DNA of 64,000 bases. Source: Apoda limacodes. Taxonomy: Eukaryota > Arthropoda > Insecta > Lepidoptera > Limacodidae. Positions 57,355-64,000 of this stretch are shown here, piece by piece; the stretch's first letter is position 1, and each line of letters starts with the position of its first letter. The position numbers were made by a program, and so were the translations under genes. The stretch spans positions 3,868,959 to 3,932,958 of the forward strand of contig OX291542.1 in assembly GCA_946406115.1 (NCBI GenBank). The letters are read 5' to 3'. The notes under the pieces are model-generated. The model saw only the letters and a program-made list of their open reading frames with translations. It did no database searches and was not told where the DNA came from.

Positions 57355-58435
57355 ATGGCCGCTAACGCACCCGACCACCACCCTGTGCCTCGCCAACCTA
57401 GAGCACAATTATAAAGGGCAGAAGCCTTGTTGAATTACGCTTGATATATTTTTAGCTGATTCCAATATTTAGTTAAAATATTAAAATTTAAAATCAGCAA
57501 CCAGTGTGTGTTGCGATTATTGAAGTATGCTAGTTATGTACATGGTCTTGAAATCTTGGGCACATTCTATTGACATAGATACCTTGAAAAACACGACCTG
57601 GTCAGCGACCGTCAATATGGCTTTCGCCACGGTCGCTCGTATGGTGACCTTCTAGTGTATCTCACACACCGATAGGCACTAGCCATTAAGAGTCAGGGGG
57701 AGGCATTACCGTAGTTGACGGTTGTTGCTCTGATAGCATGGACATTTATGCTGGTGTCCCGCAAGGCTCTGTGCTGTCTCCTTTCTACTGCATATTAATA
57801 ACATGTTGGACATCAACAACATACATTGCTATGCAGATGATAGTTCTAGAGCCGATTATTACACGAGTCGTGCAAATATCCCTCGTTCCGTTGTGGAGGA
57901 AAATCGCGGAGTACTTGTGTCTCAAATCGAGACCACACTGTCCAAGGTCTCTGACTGGGGACGGGTAAACTTGGTCCAATTCAACCCTACAAAGACACAA
58001 GTCTGCGAGTTCACCGCTAAGAAAACCCCATGCACTGTAGTCCCACAATTCCAGAACACTCCCCTCTCCATCTCCAAGAGCATTGGGATCCTTGGTGTTG
58101 ACATCTCCAGCGATGTTAAGTTCCGGGATCATTTGCAAGACAACGTGAAGCTGGCGCCCAAAACAAGGTGTACTCAACAGAGCGAGGCAGTGCTTTACGT
58201 CGGGGCAGAGGTTGCTGCTTTACAAGTCGCAAGTTCGGCCCAATATGGAGTACTGCTGCCATCTCTGGGCGGCTGCACCCGGATACCAGCTTGGCCCTTT
58301 TGACTCGGTTCAATAATGGGCTGTGAGAATTGTCGACGATCCCAAACTCACTTGCCGTATCGAACACTTAAGCCTGAGGAGAGACTTGCATCGCACATTT
58401 TGTGATGCTATTTGAGATCATAGCTTTCAGCATGG
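57355..58435 (+). pseudogene. Non-LTR retrotransposon remnant with YADD reverse transcriptase
   Basis: At 57803-58303 the frame shows NNIHCYADDSS, the catalytic Asp pair, then KVSDWGRVNLVQFNPTKTQV and GILGVDISSDVKFRDHL, typical of a lepidopteran Jockey-type element. Upstream (57738) MDIYAGVPQGSVLSP is the preceding GVPQGS block in another frame. A short frame at 57356 (MAANAPDHHPVPRQPRAQL) could be an ORF1 start. Frameshifts and large deletions are present. Confidence 0.75.
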
Positions 58436-60460
58436 TCTAATTTACTTTTAGACTTTGTCGTTTCACACAGATAAAGTTTACTTGCTTATTATGCTTGTTT
58501 TTTGCATTGTAGGTTTTTGTTACCGTTGTATGTAGTTGAGTTTCGGAAGGTGCCATTCGAAGACTAAAGACCTCTAGACATATTGGTGTGAATAATTAAC
58601 AAAATTATGGGTATCTAAATAAAAGTAAAACAATAAAAATCGTTTTTTTTTATTTCATAGAACAAACATCATAGTTTGTTATTTCTATATTGTTGGTGAA
58701 TATTTACCACATTTCAAGTATGGCTTACAGTTATTGTTGGTGTCTTACAAAGGCGATGTTAGAAAATTACTAATATTATATATATAGGGTGTGATCCACA
58801 ACACAATGTAAATGTTGAAAAAGTAGTTTTGGTACGCCTGAATCATAAATTATTCAGCTGCTAAATTATTTTTTTATTAAGCCATGGATACGGTTGACAC
58901 GCCTGTCAATGTAAGCATTGTGTGTCAAACACACATTCAAAATGGTGGAAAAATTAACTTTACCAAGCGATAATCACACAGCAGAGAGTAGCAGTGAATT
59001 AATAAACTTATTAAGTTAGTTCAATTCATTCACAAATTGGAAAGTAGCTACAGGCTTAAACACATTATTGATCAGTTGAACTGATAGATAAATAAAGCTC
59101 AAATGCGTCTATGGTAGTGTCAAAACTTCAACTCTATCATCAAGATATACGCCTTGCGTTCTTTTGCCATCTAGGTAAAATTCTGTACTGTCTACCGAAT
59201 ACAAATATTCACTTTTAAGATGCCTCTTAATACACCGTCTCCGTCTTCAGTTTCATAATTTTATAACTTTGTTTAATGTTAACTGACTCTGATTATTGAT
59301 TTAACATAACCGTCAGCCAGAAGCACAACTTATATCTACGCTGTCACTAAGTATAGTTCTAGCACAGAAGTTTAAAGATACAAAAAGGGATGCAGAAGTT
59401 TAAAGATACAGAAAGGGGGAAGGGCAGATAAAATTGTCACTGTCATTATCCACAGAGGTTTCTTGAGATACAGTTATTTCTTGTGTTGTCACACATTTCT
59501 GCTTTCATCGTACGACTGTTCTGTTCATCATACATTTCTTAAATTGATTAGTCTGATGAGACCACTGCCTACAAATACAAAATATTAAAGCTACAATGTT
59601 GTGACCCTAACATCAGACTCAGAAACACTGTGGATTAAAAAAAAAACCTTTTGGCAAGTAAAACTAATTTCACATATTTTGCTATCTTAATTCAATGAAA
59701 CAGTGCCGTTTATAATTTCTATAATACAGAGAAGAAGAAAAAAACTGCATAATTCCTTAAGAAGAACCCTTTGGGTAGATACTTTGAATCATTGACATCT
59801 TACTTAACGACAGCATTAGTTCATCATTCGGAACTAAGTATTCATAGTATGGAGTAGTGCAGGTTATATAGGTATATATATAGGTCGCAAAAACTGTTTC
59901 ATAAAGCCACAGTTTTATCAATATCGAGAACTACAGAATTGAGAGAAGGCAAAACTCTCGAGTAATTCGAGAATGTTCCCAATAAGCCCCCTCACCACTC
60001 AAAGCAGTAGGTACGAGCCGTTTGCGTTCGAGTAATGTCAGATTCGGCATTACCAGAATAGCTCGACTTTATTTTCGTTCGACAAAAGTTCGAATTCGTA
60101 CTTTATTTCGAATTCGTGATCAATTCAAATACGTAAGAGTTGGCTCCAAAGACTTGGGCGCGCCTGGGCCCATAACCAGTTAAGCTGTAGCTGCAGTTGG
60201 AGCAAAATAATAAAATATGATAATGAAAAAGCCTTTTTATTTGAAAATAAACTAAACGTATAACTCTTATTATAACAGTGACACCTATATTTCACAAGTG
60301 TAAAACATACCATTGATAAAGTTATTGTTGTTGCATAGAAATATTCAACAGAACCCCCAAGTATTGACATGTTTTACACACAAAGTCCAAGTACCAACTA
60401 AAAATTTAAAAATTGAAAAAAATTACAGTCTTCGAAACCTCACCATTACCATTATTAAAA
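58436..60460. other. Non-coding stretch without recognised genes
   Basis: A 29-bp direct duplication with GAAGTTTAAAGATACA lies at 59356-59412. The 81-codon frame at 60125-60370 (minus) has no recognisable domain. Otherwise AT-rich unique-looking sequence. Confidence 0.4.
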
Positions 60461-60468
60461 AATAAACC

Positions 60469-60621
60469 TTACGCACGCATATATAATATTAAGCTAGGTG
60501 TTTTCAGCTTCTTGAAACCGAACGCCAAAAATTTATTGTTTCGTATCTTTGCTGCAAATTTTTGGCATTCGACTGCAAGAAGAAGAAAACACTTAGCTAG
60601 ATATTATACATGCGTGCGTAA
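60469..60621. mobile_element. Foldback MITE, 153 bp
   Basis: TTACGCACGCATATATAATA on the left pairs with ATATTATACATGCGTGCGTAA on the right; pairing continues with AGCTAGGTGTTTTC / AAAACACTTAGCT and CCAAAAATT / AATTTTTGG. No target duplication is obvious. Confidence 0.75.
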
Positions 60622-61791
60622 AGTTTAACTTCAAAAGCGGTATAATTCTTTAGGGTTTCGTACCCAGAAGGTGCCAACAGAGCCCTATTACTTAGCTTCC
60701 GTCCATTAAAAGGCTTTCTAGAAGTCTAAAATTTTCACAAAATATGTGTTATATTATGGCAGATAATCAAACAAATAATAAAATTTTCAAATGTATAAAT
60801 TTAAAGGGATCCCCAAACAAGGGACACGTTTTCGTAGTAATGCTCTATCGTAGAAACAGTAACTCAAATAAGCTTCAAACTTGTAGTGATATTAGTGGGA
60901 GTTCTAAAGTATAACAACAAATAATGAAAGCCGGGCCCGAGCCATTACCATCTTAAATTACCGTATCAGCGGCAACACATCATCTTATACGTGTATATAT
61001 TTGTATATATAATTACGTAAATGGTGGTACGGAACCTACGGTGCGCGAGTCCGATTCACACTTTACCAATTTTGATATTTTAGATAACTTTTTTATTTTT
61101 ATTTCTTTTTTACCTATCTTAACTATGTAGTATGCTAGGTAGTAACCGCATTGTGCTTACCATTTAATGCAAACAATGTCATAATCCGGACAAGTTAGAA
61201 ATACATAAAATTTGTATGACGGGAAAACAAATGCACATTATAATCCGACTATAGGAAATTAATTGGAAAACTGTCTGTAAAAACCTAGCTAAAATTTAAC
61301 TTTGTCTTTGAGTTTATTTTCATAATTAAATTTAAACTATACTATTTATTATTCTATAAACATTTTGTAAATGGATCAATATATACATACTCATTAATAA
61401 TAATAATATTTGGACATATCACACAGCGCCATCTGGTCACAAAATCTAAGCAAAGCTTGTATTATGAGAACCAGAAAAAGGATACAAATCAAATACCTAT
61501 ACACTTTTTTTTTGTAAATACGGTCGCGGTCAGAAAATGTTTACCAGTTTTGAAATTAGATTCTATATCACACTTTTTTCACTAAGTCTAAAATGCCATA
61601 TCAAGTTACTTATTACCTTTCAAAAGCTATTAAAATGACGCATCGAGAAAAACAACAAGAATTATTGATCACTCTTTGATAATGGAACTAATATCTTTAT
61701 TTGTTGAAATGACATTTATCAAAAAATATTGTTTAAACGTCGTTTTGACAAGAGTAAAATTTTACAAAAGATTTTTTCATAACGTAATAAA

Positions 61792-62768
61792 ATGGCAAGT
61801 TTAACTCTGGAGCAAAGGGCTGAAATAATATTTCTCTTCGAAGATGGACATAGTATTAGTGCTATATCACGAGAACTCAATATATCACGATTCACTGTGA
61901 GGTTTTGTATTAGGCGTCACAGCGAAGAAGGGCAAATAACAGATCATAGAAATAATTCAGGACGACGACCGATACTGACCGCCGCGCAAATAACAGAAAC
62001 ATTCGTCGTTTCGAAGAGAATGGTTTCACACAAACTAGTTATTTTGCTGCTTTATATGGTGTGAGTGCTCGGACGATCCGACGAGCTTTGCACAATGTTG
62101 GACTACACTACAGACACCATGCTATTAAAGTGGAGCTGAAACCTCATCACAAAACAGCCCGGCTTAACTTTCCGCGACGACATCTCGATTTTGATTGGTC
62201 GAATACTATATTTACCGATGAAAAAACTTTTAAATCAAGCCAAATCGGAAGATTAACTTTATGGCGCTACAATCGAACTCGGTATGATGAAGGTCATATT
62301 TTGCCTCAAAACGAGTCAGGTCGCATTACAGTAAACTTATGGGGGTGGATGAGCCTTGACGGTGTCGGAGAACTGGCGCCGTTAGAGAATAGGGCTACGG
62401 CCATTAATTATGTGTCGCTTTTGGAAGAAGTGATGCTGCCTACTGTGCGCGTAGTGTATCCTGCAACGGAATTCCCACACATTACTTACGTTCAAGATAA
62501 TGCACGGATACACACAGCCCGTGCTACTATGGCGTGGTTCAACCTGCACCGTGACATTCGTCCCATTCAATGGCCCGCTCGGTCTGCTGATTTAAACCCT
62601 ATTGAAAATTTATGGGGGCTTAGGGTTCAACGCTGGGACTGTCAAAATGAAAGAAACCCTCAAGCTCTTAGATCACACTGTGCTCAAGTATGGGATGATA
62701 TCAGAGGTACTGATCTATGCACGCGTCTTATTGCATCTATGCGAGATAGATTACGTGCCGTTAAATAA
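61792..62768 (+). pseudogene. Tc1/mariner transposase, DD35E, one frameshift
   Basis: The first part (61792 to about 61990) has the paired helix-turn-helix DNA-binding region (SAISRELNISRFTVRFCIRR, then a GRRPIL hook). Around 61988-61992 the reading moves to the frame that continues to 62768; a single lost base explains it, since both flanks align with the family in their own frames. The catalytic domain has IFTDEKTF (first Asp), VQDNARIHTA (second Asp) and LNPIENLWG (Glu). I count 35 residues between the second Asp and the Glu, so DD35E rather than the usual DD34E of Tc1. All three catalytic residues are present and only the frameshift and a nested insertion outside the frame mark decay, so the insertion is relatively young. 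A slipped or repaired relative elsewhere in the genome could still be active. Confidence 0.88.
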
Positions 62769-62867
62769 AGACTTTCCAAGTGTCTATTTTATTATTTCTT
62801 CATATTCTTATTTAAAAAATATATTAAATATATTAAAACTTGATAGTAGTCAGTCCATCTCCTAGAG

Positions 62868-63269
62868 CAGAGATGGCGAACCCATGGCAATTCGGGCACG
62901 CCAATCATTTATGAAATTTCTATTTTCACCTACGTATGCTTGCAAGTCATTTTTAGAAATGAACTCTAGTTTAGCTTCCATACTGCTTAGTAACAAAGTA
63001 CGAGCCTGCCCTAATGTGAGATTTTTAGCACCGATTTCGCAACAGCAGAAATCACTTTTTTTTTTTATTTGAATATAAATATTAAACATTTCGATTGCTG
63101 TAAACATTTCGAGCTGCAAGTATCTAAATAGCTTTAAGTTAACAGCAATTCGTTTAATTTTTCTCCATTGTTATTAAGTAACCCAGATTTTTTGACGGCA
63201 CGTCATAGGTACAGTATTGTTTTTTTCATAGAAAATGGCACATTCATTAATAAAGGTTCGCCATCCCTG
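62868..63269. mobile_element. hAT-type element nested in the Tc1 element, 402 bp
   Basis: The ends CAGAGATGGCGAACC and GGTTCGCCATCCCTG are 15-bp inverted repeats with one mismatch, with CAG..CTG termini. Both sides carry the 8-bp duplication TCCTAGAG (62860-62867 and 63270-63277). The minus strand keeps an 85-codon frame (63119-62862) that might be a scrap of the parent protein, but I see no hAT transposase motif in it. Confidence 0.88.
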
Positions 63270-63611
63270 TCCTAGAGCGATTGATTGTCATGTTAGATAA
63301 AAGATAATAATCTATGATCAATCAAATTATTATGAAATAGACATTTAGAACTTGTGAATTAAATGTGTGCATGCAATTGTGATCCTTAAGGTGGTAAACA
63401 TTTTCTGACCGCGACCATACATACCTACATATTATACATAAATACACCCAGACTCAAGACAAATTTCTATCACATAAATGTTTGTCTAGTGCGAGAATCG
63501 AATTCACGCCATCTGCACAGCAGCCGGCCGGCCACACTGCCAACTAGGTTGCGAGGGAGTCAATTATTGAAATAAAATTCTTTGTTTTAATTTTAATACT
63601 AGTTTTGTGCC

Positions 63612-63617
63612 TTTATT
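63612..63617 (-). terminator. Poly(A) signal for terminal exon 63636-63688
   Basis: AATAAAGG on the minus strand, 18 bases past the stop, conserved with 46259-46264. Confidence 0.4.
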
Positions 63618-63635
63618 AAAAAAAATGAAGTTTAG

Positions 63636-63688
63636 TCAGTAGGTTACATAATCATACTCTTTTTCATTTCTTCTGTTAAAAGTGGTAT
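63636..63688 (-). CDS. Terminal exon of a family member beyond the right edge (partial)
   Basis: After GCTTTACAG the phase-1 reading gives (D)TTFNRRNEKEYDYVTY and a stop. The start is alignable to the exon at 46289-46323 (ACCACTTTTAACAGAAGAA against GCCACTTTCTGCAGAAGAA), and the flanks are duplicated too. If it belongs to a gene, the signal-peptide exons are to the right of position 64000. The cysteine seen in the 46-kb copy is replaced by Asn. The call depends on that comparison, not on a full gene model. Confidence 0.35.
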
Positions 63689-64000
63689 CTGTAAAGCAGA
63701 AAAATAAAATTACAATTTTGAAATATTGTTGTGGGTGCTGATGAGGCTATGAAGGACACCATTTTACGAATAAGTCCGCCTTTTTTAACAATCCTAATAC
63801 CCAAAGTATGCAACACATAGAACGTCAAATATAATGAAATCGTTTCAAAGTCACTTTTGTTTTCCTTTGTGTACTTTGCAAGTACAAAAGCTTAAAAAAA
63901 ATTGTATAAACGTTTTCCAATATATTAGAAAATATGACTATAAGTTCATAATAGAGTTTAATAAATACGTTAGCGACAAGTTGTTTGCGTAAGTTAACGA

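Larger units (their letters stand above)
61521..63417 (+). mobile_element. Tc1/mariner transposon, 1897 bp including a nested hAT element
   Basis: TIRs are 26 bp (left begins CGGTCGCGGTCAGAAAATGT, right ends ACATTTTCTGACCGCGACCA) with one mismatch at the outermost base. TA duplications lie at 61519-61520 and 63418-63419. Without the hAT insertion the element is about 1487 bp. It carries a nearly complete transposase with one frameshift. Confidence 0.92.
61425..63545 (-). repeat. SINE-like repeat interrupted by the Tc1/mariner element
   Basis: The left half (61425-61520: CAGCGCCATCTGGTCAC, GAACCAG..AAGGATACAAAT) and right half (63418-63545: CACCCAGACTC, GTGCGAGAATCGAATTCACG) match the continuous copy at 30855-31055. 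So the transposon landed inside it. Confidence 0.75.

Overview
This is eukaryotic, AT-rich nuclear DNA, almost certainly from a moth or butterfly (Lepidoptera). The evidence is the spliceosomal GT-AG introns, AATAAA poly(A) signals and TATA boxes close to start codons, together with dispersed repeat families typical of lepidopteran genomes: blocks beginning with GGCCAAGTGCGAGT, LINE tails with GTCCACTGCTGGACATAGGC or CTTACCATCAGGCG, and a SINE with a tRNA-Ser-like head. No long open reading frame is a host gene. The long frames are transposon remnants or chance.

The real genes have exons too short for ORF finding. I assembled five small-secreted-protein genes by hand from splice sites and phases. 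They share one plan: a 13-14 codon exon with the first half of a signal peptide, a phase-0 intron, a short exon finishing the signal peptide and ending in phase 1, optional in-frame Gly/Pro/Thr-rich cassette exons (phase 1 on both sides), and a very short terminal exon. Gene D (minus, 207-7990) and gene E (plus, 13225-15743) are a head-to-head pair of near-identical paralogs coding 37 and 36 aa. Gene A (minus, 23082-28429) carries three 24-nt microexons. Gene B (minus, 31348-36791) has a mucin-like Thr/Pro/Ser exon and six cysteines. Gene C (minus, 48326-52173) has an 18-bp GQPGNG-type repeat exon broken by a stop codon, in an exon that can be skipped without changing frame. Orphan Arg/Cys-type terminal exons lie downstream of A (21111-21151), downstream of C (46289-46323) and at the right edge (63636-63688). 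They could be alternative ends or pieces of further paralogs. TATA boxes sit upstream of all five starts, and B and C share an identical 12-bp start-site element.

The layout is: gene D with its 6.7-kb intron filled by a mariner-like element, a hAT MITE and a minus-strand LINE (1-8.0 kb); repeats with a 52-bp minisatellite, an RTE fragment and a 5S-rRNA-like palindrome (8.4-12.7 kb); gene E (13.1-15.9 kb); satellites and TIR elements (16-22.7 kb); gene A (23-28.5 kb); gene B (31.3-36.9 kb); intergenic repeats and MITEs (37-46 kb); gene C with two minisatellites in its second intron (48.3-52.3 kb); LINE and SINE fragments (53-60.6 kb); and a hAT element nested in a Tc1/mariner element nested in a SINE-like repeat (61.4-63.5 kb).

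Function is inferred only. The products look secreted, and the split signal peptide with low-complexity Gly/Pro/Thr exons resembles silk or cocoon-protein gene design (fibroin heavy chain also starts with a 14-codon exon). Antimicrobial or other secreted-peptide roles are equally open. No RNA-seq or homology search could be run here.
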